This document shows positions 1-6,645 of a stretch of DNA of 6,878 nt, piece by piece. The stretch comes from Propionibacterium sp. (GTDB taxonomy: Bacteria > Actinomycetota > Actinomycetes > Actinomycetales > Actinomycetaceae): contig JAKECL010000099.1 of NCBI GenBank assembly GCA_030460725.1, positions 1 through 6,878 of the forward strand. Direction: 5' to 3'. Numbering within the stretch: position 1 is the stretch's first letter; each line of letters begins with the position of its first letter. Position numbers and translations under genes: made by a program. Under the pieces are notes generated by a model. The model ran no database searches and was not told where the DNA came from. It worked only from the letters and a program-made list of their open reading frames with translations.

Positions 1-198
1 CAACGCCCGATCTCGTCTCCCGCGCCTACGGTTCATTGCGGCTGTCGGCCGAATGGGCCGGGGCCTGCCGGAGTGGGCCGGGGTGGGCCGGTCAGCCCGA
101 AACGCTCAGCCCTCCTCACCCACGACCCGTGCGCGGCGTTGGCTCCGACAGGCGACCTGAAGGAGAGGACAGCGGGGAGTGTGCCCACGCAGCGTGGT
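1..198. other. Left flank beyond the repressor gene, no gene supported
   Basis: Several frames are open here because the DNA is GC-rich, but none shows recognisable protein sequence. A plus-strand frame open from the left edge to about 263 could be the tail of a convergent gene, but it is rich in Gly, Pro and Arg and overlaps the repressor end. A small hairpin, CCACG/CGTGG (185-197), directly follows the repressor stop but has no T-run. Confidence 0.45.
51..90. repeat. Four imperfect tandem copies of a 10-bp unit
   Basis: Four consecutive 10-bp blocks read gaatgggccg, gggcctgccg, gagtgggccg and gggtgggccg, with approximate consensus GRGTGGGCCG. The second copy is the most diverged. The array lies about 110 bp beyond the end of the repressor gene in apparently non-coding DNA. 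Confidence 0.5.
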
Positions 199-1227
199 TC
201 ATCGGCGAGGGGGTGACACCGAGGCACGAACGATCAGTTCCGCAGGCAGTTGCGTGCGGGTGAGAGACCCCTCGCCCTCGATCGCCCGGACCATGGTGTC
301 CACAGCTTTGACCCCCAGCGCATGGAAGTCCTGCCGCACCGTCGTCAGACTGGGGATGAAGAACTCGGAGGCCGGGGCATCGTCGAAGCCGATCACAGAG
401 ACATCCCGGGGCACCTCCACCGCTGCCTCGTGGAAGGCGTGGACCAGTCCCAGCGCCAGTTCGTCATTGGCTGCGAAGACGGCTGTCGGCAACCCCTCCT
501 CAATGAGCCTCCGTCCGACCTCGTAGCCCACGGAGGCCTCCCATCCCCCTGGGACGGGTCCCCTCACCGGCAGTGCGTGCTCCTCCATCACGGCGCGCCA
601 TCCGGCCTCACGTGCCTGGGCGTCGAACCAGTCCGAGGGCCCCGGGACGTGGACGATGTCGCGGTGACCCAGACTGACCAGGTGCTCGACCGCCTGGCGC
701 GCTCCCCCCTCCTGGTCCACGGACACCGGGATCACATCGGCCGACACACCCATGGCAGCTGAGGTGACCGCCACCACCGGGACCGCCACCGAGATGGCGG
801 CAAGCTCCTCTATCAGCTCCACGACCGGGGCGACGATGATGACGCCCTCGACCGCGAGCCCCAGGAAGTGGTCAAACACATCGGTCACATCCCGACGGGT
901 GAAGGAGGTGACAGGAGCGACCGCGGTGAAGAACCCGGCCTCACGCGCAGCCAGCTCGACCGCCAGGAGACTGGAGCTCGGGCCGAATCGCACCGAGGTC
1001 GTGGTGAGAACGCCGATGATTCCCGACTTCCGGGTGACCAGGGCGCGCGCCACAGAGTTGCGGCGGTACCCCAGGTCTGCGATGGCCTTGAGGACACGTT
1101 CCCGGGTGGACTCCGCCACCTTGCCCGTCCCGTTGAGTACACGTGAGACGGTCTGGTGGGACACACCTGCGGCCGCAGCGACATCCATCATCGCCGGCGG
1201 CCTGCTCTGCTGGTTCCGCGGGGGCAT
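199..1227 (-). CDS. LacI-family transcriptional repressor, likely regulator of the adjacent sugar ABC operon
   Basis: This is a 342-residue DNA-binding regulator of the LacI/GalR family, of normal length. The N-terminal helix-turn-helix spans about residues 13-35 (MDVAAAAGVSHQTVSRVLN), and the hinge helix is near residues 57-68 (NSVARALVTRKS). The rest is a periplasmic-binding-protein-like sensor domain with the family motifs NDELALG (254-260) and DVSVIGFDDAP (275-284). The frame stays open far upstream, but I chose the ATG at 1227: it has a good ribosome site (AGGAGAAGG, 1234-1242), puts the helix-turn-helix at the usual distance from the N-terminus, and avoids overlap with yjfF. The gene is last in the row, 268 bp after the second permease, and may be cotranscribed or use its own promoter. 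By family knowledge it would dimerise, bind a CG-centred palindrome such as 6548-6561, and release it on binding the transported sugar or a derivative. The ligand cannot be told from sequence. Confidence 0.93.
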   Translation of the reverse strand: MPPRNQQSRPPAMMDVAAAAGVSHQTVSRVLNGTGKVAESTRERVLKAIADLGYRRNSVARALVTRKSGIIGVLTTTSVRFGPSSSLLAVELAAREAGFFTAVAPVTSFTRRDVTDVFDHFLGLAVEGVIIVAPVVELIEELAAISVAVPVVAVTSAAMGVSADVIPVSVDQEGGARQAVEHLVSLGHRDIVHVPGPSDWFDAQAREAGWRAVMEEHALPVRGPVPGGWEASVGYEVGRRLIEEGLPTAVFAANDELALGLVHAFHEAAVEVPRDVSVIGFDDAPASEFFIPSLTTVRQDFHALGVKAVDTMVRAIEGEGSLTRTQLPAELIVRASVSPPRR

Positions 1228-1233
1228 GGACAC

Positions 1234-1242
1234 CCTTCTCCT
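1234..1242 (-). promoter_or_regulatory. Ribosome binding site fixing the repressor start
   Basis: AGGAGAAGG on the minus strand lies 6 nt before the ATG at 1227. It decides the start of the LacI-type gene, because the same frame has no stop up to an ATG at 1557, inside the yjfF gene. The extra 110 residues of that longer reading are Arg/Pro-rich and unlike any regulator domain. Confidence 0.7.
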
Positions 1243-1301
1243 CTCGGACGACTTCCCTAGCCTCCCACGTCGGCGCCGGTGGCGCGGCACCAAAGCCTCC
1301 T

Positions 1302-1311
1302 GACGTACGTC
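1302..1311. repeat. Perfect 10-bp palindrome upstream of the repressor gene
   Basis: GACGTACGTC is its own reverse complement and lies 75 bp before the repressor start, a position where an autoregulatory site would make sense. Its centre is TA, while LacI-family operators usually have a CG centre, so it is not an obvious site for this repressor. It may be chance. Confidence 0.25.
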
Positions 1312-1457
1312 TCGCCGAGGCACGTCGGTCCCGCGACTCGCGCCAGGACGAGGACGGTGGAGGAGACGTCCAGACCTGCCACACCGGAAGGTGCCGCCGG
1401 GACAGGTCGCGAGGAGGACTGGAATGCCACGGGACTCCCGAGCGACCGGGCCCTCTT

Positions 1458-1484
1458 CGGGGTGGGCACGACCGGCCCGCCCCG
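1458..1484 (-). terminator. Possible weak stem-loop after the yjfF-like gene
   Basis: The arms 1458-1467 and 1475-1484 can form a stem of about 10 bp with a 7-nt loop, 11 nt after the yjfF-like stop. In the minus-strand RNA one central pair is a C-A mismatch, and no T-run follows. It could slow or protect the transcript end rather than terminate it. If it does terminate, the repressor gene would need its own promoter. Confidence 0.25.
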
Positions 1485-1495
1485 GAGAGGGAGGA

Positions 1496-2581
1496 TCAGG
1501 CGCGCGTGGCCTCCACCTGTCCCTCCTGCACACGGTCCTGGTCGGATCCGATCGCACCTGCGGGTCTGCGACGTTCCGCCACGTGCACGATCACCCTCTG
1601 GATGATCACGAACAACAGGAGGAGAAGGCCGGTGATGATGGTCGTCGCCTCCGGGTTGATGCGCCCATCACGGATGATCGTCAGGTTCATGGTGGCGAAG
1701 ACGAGCGCCCCCACGACCGAGCCGAGCACGTATCCGGCGCCACCGGTGATGATGGTTCCGCCGATGACCGCTGCCGCAACGGCGTTGAGCTCCCATCCCT
1801 GTCCGAGGATGTTCTGCCCCTTGCCCACGGCGCCCACGAAGACCACCGCCGCGACGCCAGACATCGTGCCGGACAGCAGATAGATCGAGGACAATGAGCG
1901 CCCCACCGGCAGACCCATCAGGGTGGCGGAGTCCTTTGCAGGTGCCCCCAACGCGTAGATGGTGCGCCCGGTGCGCGTACGGTGCATGACGAGGTATGCC
2001 AGGAGCACCACCACTGTGGCCACGAGGAACCCGACGGAGATCTTCAGATCCTGGTTCTTGTGGCCGTCGATCAGGGTGATCTTGGCCCCGAGGTTGCGCA
2101 GTTCGTAGTCCTGTGCCAGGACGATGGGTTCGGAGGAGATCATCGCAGCGATGCCCTGGGCCAGGTACATGGTGGCGAGGGTGGCGATGAAGGGCTGCAT
2201 GTCGAAGAAGCGCACCAGTGTTCCCGACAGCGCTCCGATGAGGGTACCGGTGAGCACCATGACGATGACCACCAAGGGCCAGGGTGTCCCACCGTTGGCC
2301 AGCGTGCACCCCACCACGGAACTCAGCGCAATGACTGCACCGACCGACAGATCAATTCCCCCGGTGAGGATCGGCACGGTCATCGCCACTGCCAGGATGA
2401 TGAGGTAGGCATTGTCATTGAGCAACGAGGACACCGTGCGCAACGTGAAGAAGCTGCCGTAGGACATCTGTCCGATGATGAAGATGACCACGAAGACCAC
2501 GATCGCCACGTAGGTGGGGATCTTCGGGAGGTTCCTGATCATCCATGACATGTTGTCGTGTGAGGATCTTGGGGTGCTCAT
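1496..2581 (-). CDS. yjfF: Sugar ABC transporter permease, YjfF-like (second permease)
   Basis: This 361-residue polytopic membrane protein belongs to the RbsC/YjfF branch of ABC permeases and pairs with the YtfT-like permease to form the membrane channel. Hydrophobic segments occur at about residues 21-41, 57-76, 102-122, 130-148, 183-199, 232-254, 266-300 and 313-332. Family motifs are GGIDLSVGAVIAL (74-86) and the cytoplasmic coupling region HRTRTGRTIYALG (200-212). The stretch ELNAVAAAVIGGT (264-276) matches the ELDAIAxxVIGGT block of the family, with Asn in place of the common Asp. The ATG overlaps the TGA of the upstream permease by 4 nt, and a perfect AAGGAGGT (2591-2598) lies 9 nt before it, so translation is likely coupled. 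The C-terminal tail after residue 335 is charged and probably cytoplasmic. Assignment to YjfF rests on matching order and motifs; substrate specificity is inferred only. Confidence 0.9.
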   Translation of the reverse strand: MSTPRSSHDNMSWMIRNLPKIPTYVAIVVFVVIFIIGQMSYGSFFTLRTVSSLLNDNAYLIILAVAMTVPILTGGIDLSVGAVIALSSVVGCTLANGGTPWPLVVIVMVLTGTLIGALSGTLVRFFDMQPFIATLATMYLAQGIAAMISSEPIVLAQDYELRNLGAKITLIDGHKNQDLKISVGFLVATVVVLLAYLVMHRTRTGRTIYALGAPAKDSATLMGLPVGRSLSSIYLLSGTMSGVAAVVFVGAVGKGQNILGQGWELNAVAAAVIGGTIITGGAGYVLGSVVGALVFATMNLTIIRDGRINPEATTIITGLLLLLFVIIQRVIVHVAERRRPAGAIGSDQDRVQEGQVEATRA

Positions 2582-3671
2582 GCGGGTACGACCTCCTTGG
2601 TCTCCGACTCGTTGACCCCGGCAGGACCCGCGTCCGTCCGTGAGCCCCGTCGACGTGCGAGCAGATTCGCGAACAACCTCGACTGGAGGAAGCAGATCGA
2701 GATGACGATGACGGCCTTGAACGCGGGAGTCGCAGCGTTGGGGATTCCCAACCAGACAATGGTCTTGCCGAGCATCGCGATGATCATCGCGCCCAAGTAG
2801 CTGCCCACGATCGAGAAGCGACCTCCCAACAACGAGGTCCCGCCCACCACCACTGCGAGGATCGCGTCCATCTCGTAGGACATGCCGGTGTTGGCGGGTT
2901 CCACGCGCATGACGTTGCCCACGGAGAAGATGCCTGCCATGGCGGCCAAGAGGGCCGAGATCACGTAGACCGCGAACTGGATGCGACGCGGCTCGATGCC
3001 GGCCATGCGGCTGGCCTCCTGTTCAGACCCACCGACTCTATCTGGGTCCCCAGAGCCGTGCGGCGCATGAGCAGCGCGACGCCCACGACGATCAGCGTGG
3101 CCAGGATCCACGCGAAGGGCAGCCCGAGCACCCGGCCGTTGACCAACCAGGCGAAGGCATCATTCTCGGCGGCTACGTTCTGACCAGATGTGATGACCTT
3201 CGCGATCCCGCGTCCGGCCAGCATCATGATGAGTGTGGTGATGAACGGTTGCAGACCGACCACGGAGACCAACAGGCCGTTCCATGCACCGATCAGGCCG
3301 CACACGGCCAGTGCCGCGGCAACTGCCGTGAGGGCCTCCACGGCTCCGCCTCCGGATCGTTGGAGCATGGTCATCGCCACGGCTCCCGACACAGCCATCA
3401 CGGCGCCCACGGACAGGTCGATGCCCGACGTGGAGATGACGAAGGTCATGCCCACCGCAATCATCAGAAAGGGGGCAGAGTCCCGGAGCACATCCATCAA
3501 GGGGCCGGTGAACTGCCCGTTGACGAACCCGATCTGGAGGAAACGGGGGTCCTTGATGGCGCAGATCACCACCAGGAGCACGAGTGCGCACACCGTGAGC
3601 AGCATCCGCTGGTCGAGACCGGCCAGGGCTCTCCTGACGCCTCCCGCGGGTCGACCTGCTTGCCTGGTCAT
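2578..3671 (-). pseudogene. ytfT: Sugar ABC transporter permease, YtfT-like (first permease), broken by a frame change
   Basis: This is the partner permease of the YjfF-like protein. The first frame starts at 3671 behind GGAGGAGGGG (3676-3685) and overlaps the ATPase stop by 4 nt. It encodes normal permease sequence for 217 residues: membrane segments near 23-38 and 67-82, STSGIDLSVGAVMAVSG (80-96), GAWNGLLVSVVGLQPFITTLIMMLAGRG (128-155) and RRTALGTQIESVGLN (203-217). It then runs out of homology and stops at 2961. The family sequence resumes in another frame from about 3018 (EASRMAGIEPRR, then MDAILAVVVGGTSLLGGRF) to the stop at 2578. Comparison with remembered E. coli YtfT (IEAVGINIRAAKNAGV) shows exactly one residue spanning the break, so one base is missing near 3015-3023. 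Restored, the protein would be about 364 residues, normal for the family. No slippery heptamer is present. Sequence error, recent mutation or a split gene all remain possible. Confidence 0.85.
3006..3020 (-). promoter_or_regulatory. Internal Shine-Dalgarno and ATG at the permease frame break
   Basis: AGGAGG (3015-3020) lies at the point where the YtfT-like frame breaks, and an ATG at 3004-3006 follows after 8 nt in the frame of the second half. A ribosome starting there would make a 142-residue C-terminal half permease (MAGIEPRRIQF onward). The spacing is good for initiation. Met-Ala-Gly at this place is also ordinary conserved family sequence, so the arrangement may be coincidental. Confidence 0.4.
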
Positions 3672-5209
3672 GATTCCCCTCCTCCGTCGGCGATGATGCC
3701 GACGACATGGCTCTGGGTAAGCCCTTCGCTGTTGTCGAGAACTGCGGCCTGCACCCGATCACGCATCACGAGGACGCGGTTCGAGATCCGCAGCACTTCC
3801 TCCATCTCCGAAGAGATGAAGATGATTGACATGCCTTCCGCTGCGAGATCCAGGACGGCGTTCATGATCTCGGCCTTCGCAGCGATGTCGATGCCGCGCG
3901 TCGGCTCGTCGAGCATGAGGACCTTCGGCCGCGTGGCCAGCCACCGGGCGAGCAGCACCTTCTGCTGGTTGCCTCCGGAGAGGGATCCCACGGACGTGTC
4001 CGCCGAGGGTGTCCTGATCCCGAGTGTCGAAATGTACTTCTCGCACAGGGCGTCGGCCTCACTGCGGGAGATCTTGTGTCTCCATCCCCGCATCGCCTGC
4101 AAGGAGACGGTGATGTTGTCACGGACCGACAGGGCAGCGATGATCCCCTCGTCGCGACGGTTCTCCGTGGAGTAGGCGACCCCCGCCTTGAGTGAGGCCA
4201 GTGGTCCTCGTGAGGACATCGGTTCACCCAGAACGGTGACGGAGCCCGAGTCTGCCTTGTCAGCGGAGAAGATGAGACGTGCGACCTCGGTACGTCCCGA
4301 CCCCAGAAGACCCGCGACGCCCAGCACCTCCCCGGCACGCACGTCGAAGCTGACCGGTGCCACGGTGCCCGCCCGTCCCAGGTCATGGACGCCCAAGGAG
4401 ACGGGAGCATCAGCCGCGACTTCTGGCATCTGACTCTCGACAGAGTCCAGAGACTTCAGTTCCTGCCCGATCATCATGGAGACCATGACATTGCGGGGCA
4501 TGTCACCGGTGAGTCCCTCCCCGATGAGTCGACCATTGCGCAGGACCGCGATCCGGTCCGAGATCTCGTAGACCTGGTCCAGGAAGTGTGAGACGAACAG
4601 GACTGCCACACCACGATCGCGTAGATCACGGATGATGGCGAAGAGTTGCGCGACCTCGTTTGTGTCAAGGGAGGAGGTCGGCTCATCCAGGATCAGGATG
4701 CGCGCATTGACCACCGTCGCCCGCGCGATGGCGATCAGCTGCTGGACCGCAATGGAGACGGAGGACAACGGAGCACGCGTGTCGAGTGACCCGAGACCGA
4801 TCTGCGAGAGTGCCTCATGGGCACGGATGTGCGTCGCCTTCCAGTTGATGCCCAACCTCCCGCGCAGCTCGTGGCCGAGCATGAGGTTCTCACCGATGGA
4901 GAGGTTGGTGCACAGGTTCACCTCCTGGTACACCGTTGCAATGCCGGCAGCCTCGGCATCAGCCGTGCCACCGAAGCGGCACACGCGCCCCTCCACCGAG
5001 ATCGTCCCGGAGTCGATCCGGTAGACACCGGTGAGGGCCTTGATCAACGTGGACTTGCCCGCTCCGTTCTCACCCATGATGGCATGCACTTCGCCCGGGA
5101 AGAGGCGGAAGTCCACTCCGTCCAGTGCCTTGACACCTGGGAACCCAATGGAGATTCCACGCATCTCCACGATTGGGGACTTCTCCCCCTTGTTCGTGCC
5201 TCTAGTCAT
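3668..5209 (-). CDS. ytfR: Sugar ABC transporter ATPase with two nucleotide-binding domains, YtfR-like
   Basis: This 513-residue cytoplasmic ATPase powers the importer and has the tandem layout of RbsA, MglA and YtfR. Domain 1 has Walker A GENGAGKST (46-54), Q-loop Gln95 in VYQEVNL, Walker B ILILDEPTSSLD (171-182) and His208 in FVSHFLDQ. Its signature is the variant VSIAVQQ (151-157) rather than LSGGQ, as in E. coli YtfR. Domain 2 has a degenerate Walker A, AGLLGSGRT (299-307), with Arg instead of Lys, a good signature LSGGNQQ (410-416), Walker B VLMLDEPTRGID (430-441), and Ser in the H-loop position (FISSEMEE). Site 2 is therefore expected to be weak in hydrolysis, which is usual for this group. 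The block GIIAALSVRDNITVSLQAMRGW is close to YtfR. The start at 5209 has only a modest ribosome site (GAGG, 10 nt upstream), in contrast to its neighbours. The stop overlaps the next start as ATGA. Confidence 0.96.
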   Translation of the reverse strand: MTRGTNKGEKSPIVEMRGISIGFPGVKALDGVDFRLFPGEVHAIMGENGAGKSTLIKALTGVYRIDSGTISVEGRVCRFGGTADAEAAGIATVYQEVNLCTNLSIGENLMLGHELRGRLGINWKATHIRAHEALSQIGLGSLDTRAPLSSVSIAVQQLIAIARATVVNARILILDEPTSSLDTNEVAQLFAIIRDLRDRGVAVLFVSHFLDQVYEISDRIAVLRNGRLIGEGLTGDMPRNVMVSMMIGQELKSLDSVESQMPEVAADAPVSLGVHDLGRAGTVAPVSFDVRAGEVLGVAGLLGSGRTEVARLIFSADKADSGSVTVLGEPMSSRGPLASLKAGVAYSTENRRDEGIIAALSVRDNITVSLQAMRGWRHKISRSEADALCEKYISTLGIRTPSADTSVGSLSGGNQQKVLLARWLATRPKVLMLDEPTRGIDIAAKAEIMNAVLDLAAEGMSIIFISSEMEEVLRISNRVLVMRDRVQAAVLDNSEGLTQSHVVGIIADGGGES

Positions 5210-5224
5210 CTGCTCACGTCCTCA

Positions 5225-5236
5225 CTCAGGTCCGGA
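5225..5236 (-). repeat. 12-bp direct repeat, copy before the ATPase gene
   Basis: The plus-strand sequence CTCAGGTCCGGA occurs here, ending 15 nt before the ATPase start and next to its ribosome site, and again at 6444-6455 in the leader of the binding-protein gene, in the same orientation. Both copies are in untranslated parts of the same operon. It contains the palindrome TCCGGA. A single 12-bp match in a window this size is expected about once by chance. Confidence 0.35.
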
Positions 5237-5258
5237 TTGTGTCGACGGTTCGGCCTGC

Positions 5259-5307
5259 GGTCCCCGGGGCGGATGTCCTGGGATTCTCCCCATCCGCCCC
5301 GGAGACC
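5259..5307 (-). promoter_or_regulatory. Long stem-loop between binding-protein gene and ATPase gene
   Basis: A perfect 12-bp inverted repeat, CCGGGGCGGATG at 5264-5275 and CATCCGCCCCGG at 5291-5302, is extended by four more pairs beyond one mismatch (5259-5262 with 5304-5307). The 15-nt loop can itself fold by GGGA/TCCC. It fills much of the 134-bp gap after the binding-protein stop. No T-run follows on the minus strand, so it is a poor intrinsic terminator. By analogy with other binding-protein transporters, such a structure can block 3' exonucleases or partly attenuate transcription, giving more binding protein than membrane parts. That role is inferred. Confidence 0.6.
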
Positions 5308-5343
5308 ACGTGTCGCCGACATCCATGCGCGACCGGCGTCCGC

Positions 5344-6351
5344 TCAGTAGGGGCGGGAATCCAGGATGGGCTCGGCGTCGGCCTTCTCGAAGGCGCCGGA
5401 CTCCACCTCGATCTGCTTGTCGACCGTCTCGCCGTTGACCAGTGCGGTCACGGCATCCACGACCTGCTGTCCGAAGATCGGGTTGTACTCGATGACATAG
5501 CTCAGATCGCCCGCCACGAGCGCCTCCATCGCCGGCTTCGTTCCGTCGATGGTGATGATCTCCACTCCACCGGGTCCGGGCTTGAGGCCCTTGGCGATGA
5601 CGGCCTGGACCGCCCCCAGACCCATTTCGTCGTTCTGGGCGAAGATGACCTGGATGTCATTGGCGTGCTTGTCCAGCAGGCCCTCGGTGACGGTCTTGCC
5701 CTCTTCCGTGGACCAGTTCGCGGACTGGTTCTCCAGGACGTTGATCTTTGAGCCGGCGATCGCTTCAGCCCAGCCCTTGTTGCGGTCGTTGACCACGGAC
5801 AGGCCCGCGGGGCCCTCCAGGACGATGGCATTCGCTCCGTCGGTGAAGTGGGAGGCCGCCCACTCCCCCGCCTGCTTGCCAGCGGTGATGTTGGAGGGGC
5901 CGATGTGGGTTGCGTAGAGCGACTCGTCATTCGGCTCAATGCCACGATCCACCAGGATCACCGGGATCTCCGCCTCCTGGGCGCTCTTGAGGGACTCCTC
6001 CCAACCTGTCGCCTCGGTTGCGGACAGCACGATCGCATCCACTCCCTCATCCACGAAGGATGCGAAGGCCTGGAGCTGCTTCTGCTGGTCGTTGTTCTGT
6101 GTCGGCGCGTACTTCAGCGAGATGCCCGCCGCCTTGAACGCGTCCTGGATGTCATTCTCGTTCGCCGTCCGGAAGCCTCCCTCGGGACCCACGGCAACGA
6201 AACCCACGGTGATGTCGGACGCCGCCGCGTTGCCCGAAGTGGCCTCGTCGCCGGACTCCGTGCTGGAACCGCCACCGCAGGCCGCCATCGTACCCATCAG
6301 GGTCACTGCCGCTGCCCCGGCGATGATTGGGCGAAGGATTGACTGTCTCAT
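5344..6351 (-). CDS. ytfQ: Sugar ABC transporter substrate-binding lipoprotein, YtfQ-like
   Basis: This 335-residue extracytoplasmic binding protein captures the sugar and delivers it to the permeases. A lipoprotein signal peptide occupies residues 1-24, with the lipobox MAAC and lipidated Cys25, followed by a Gly/Ser/Glu-rich linker to about residue 45. The type I periplasmic-binding fold starts at ITVGFVAVGPEGGFRTANE. It carries the YtfQ-type blocks ATGWEESLKSA (114-124), VDRGIEPNDESLY (134-146), NDRNKGWAEAI (188-198), FAQNDEMGLGAVQAV (237-251) and TIDGTKPAMEAL (267-278). Arg61, Asp135, Arg136, Arg190, Asn240 and Asp269 align, from memory, with polar positions conserved in YtfQ, the E. coli galactofuranose-binding protein. 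The start is backed by AGGAG (6358-6362), 6 nt upstream. It is the first gene of the operon and lies about 190 bp from the putative operator. Fructose, ribose or another furanose are alternative substrates, since homologous actinobacterial systems vary. Confidence 0.94.
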   Translation of the reverse strand: MRQSILRPIIAGAAAVTLMGTMAACGGGSSTESGDEATSGNAAASDITVGFVAVGPEGGFRTANENDIQDAFKAAGISLKYAPTQNNDQQKQLQAFASFVDEGVDAIVLSATEATGWEESLKSAQEAEIPVILVDRGIEPNDESLYATHIGPSNITAGKQAGEWAASHFTDGANAIVLEGPAGLSVVNDRNKGWAEAIAGSKINVLENQSANWSTEEGKTVTEGLLDKHANDIQVIFAQNDEMGLGAVQAVIAKGLKPGPGGVEIITIDGTKPAMEALVAGDLSYVIEYNPIFGQQVVDAVTALVNGETVDKQIEVESGAFEKADAEPILDSRPY

Positions 6352-6383
6352 TGGACTCTCCTCGTTGAGCTCTCTGTGTGGGC

Positions 6384-6401
6384 GCGGACTTCTGTGTCCG
6401 C
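6384..6401 (-). promoter_or_regulatory. Leader hairpin upstream of the binding-protein gene
   Basis: GCGGAC (6384-6389) and GTCCGC (6396-6401) form a perfect 6-bp stem with a 6-nt loop. It lies 21 nt upstream of the ribosome site, so it does not cover it. It could stabilise the 5' end of the message or be chance in GC-rich DNA. Confidence 0.3.
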
Positions 6402-6443
6402 AGGCATCGGGCGCGTCCCCGCGCTCCGTACCCGTATTCCCCC

Positions 6444-6455
6444 CTCAGGTCCGGA
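6444..6455 (-). repeat. 12-bp direct repeat, copy in the leader of the binding-protein gene
   Basis: This is the second copy of CTCAGGTCCGGA, identical over 12 bp to 5225-5236. It lies 92 bp before the binding-protein start. Flanking bases differ, so the match does not extend. Confidence 0.35.
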
Positions 6456-6546
6456 ACAGAGCATGGTGCTCCACAGCCATTCCCGATGGGGACGGATTCT
6501 TGCGACTACTCGCACCTGCTGGGCGGTGACGCTTGATCCTGAGATC

Positions 6547-6575
6547 ATGTTAGCGTTCACACTCTCGAATCGCCA
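6547..6575 (-). promoter_or_regulatory. Weak promoter candidate for the transporter operon
   Basis: On the minus strand, TAACAT (6547-6552) resembles a -10 box in four of six bases. A poor -35 match, TGGCGA (6570-6575), stands 17 bp before it. The -10 overlaps the operator candidate, which is what repression by steric block would need. Actinobacterial promoters often have weak -35 boxes, but the match is slight and the operator is the stronger part of the case. Confidence 0.3.
6548..6561. promoter_or_regulatory. Candidate LacI-family operator
   Basis: TGTTAGCGTTCACA is an imperfect palindrome with a central CG. Five of seven positions match between the half-sites, and it differs from the idealised LacI-family site TGTTAACGTTAACA at two positions. 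It lies 196 bp upstream of the binding-protein start in the only long non-coding region of the operon. The repressor at 199-1227 is the natural candidate to bind it. Binding is inferred. Confidence 0.55.
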
Positions 6576-6645
6576 CCTCCCGAGATCACGATTGAGTCAC
6601 GGCGGCTCGAAGAACTCCTCAGGCCGTGCCAGCGGCACTGCGGCA

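Larger units (their letters stand above)
1228..1495. other. Gap between yjfF-like gene and LacI-type gene, no gene seen
   Basis: This 268-bp stretch holds no convincing gene. It contains the ribosome site of the repressor, a perfect palindrome GACGTACGTC at 1302-1311, and a GC-rich inverted repeat at 1458-1484 just after the yjfF stop. I saw no good -35/-10 pair for the repressor on the minus strand and no second copy of the operator found upstream of the binding-protein gene. Whether the repressor is transcribed from its own promoter is therefore open. Confidence 0.6.

Noticed and set aside
199..1557. A longer 452-residue reading of the LacI-type gene
   Set aside because: The first 110 residues are Arg/Pro-rich without regulator homology, overlap the yjfF-like gene, and are bypassed by a good ribosome site before the ATG at 1227.
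3015..3030. Programmed -1 ribosomal frameshift in the YtfT-like gene
   Set aside because: A -1 slip would restore the frame, but there is no X XXY YYZ heptamer at the break. AGGAGG overlaps the break instead of standing about 10 nt before a slippery site as in dnaX. A lost base or internal restart explains it more simply.
3249..4175. Long plus-strand open frame of 308 codons
   Set aside because: It is the antisense shadow of the permease and ATPase genes, and its translation is His/Gly/Arg-rich with no family motifs.
4757..4777. Missing canonical ABC signature in the first ATPase domain as a defect
   Set aside because: E. coli YtfR has the same kind of variant (SVAMQQ) at this place, so it is normal for the subfamily.
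5848..6342. Plus-strand open frame opposite the binding-protein gene
   Set aside because: It is fully antisense to a well-supported gene and has no recognisable domain.
6436..6444. ATTCCCCCC as a partial duplicate of the tRNA-like 3' end (possible att site)
   Set aside because: The identity is only 9 bp of a C-rich run and does not extend into the acceptor sequence.
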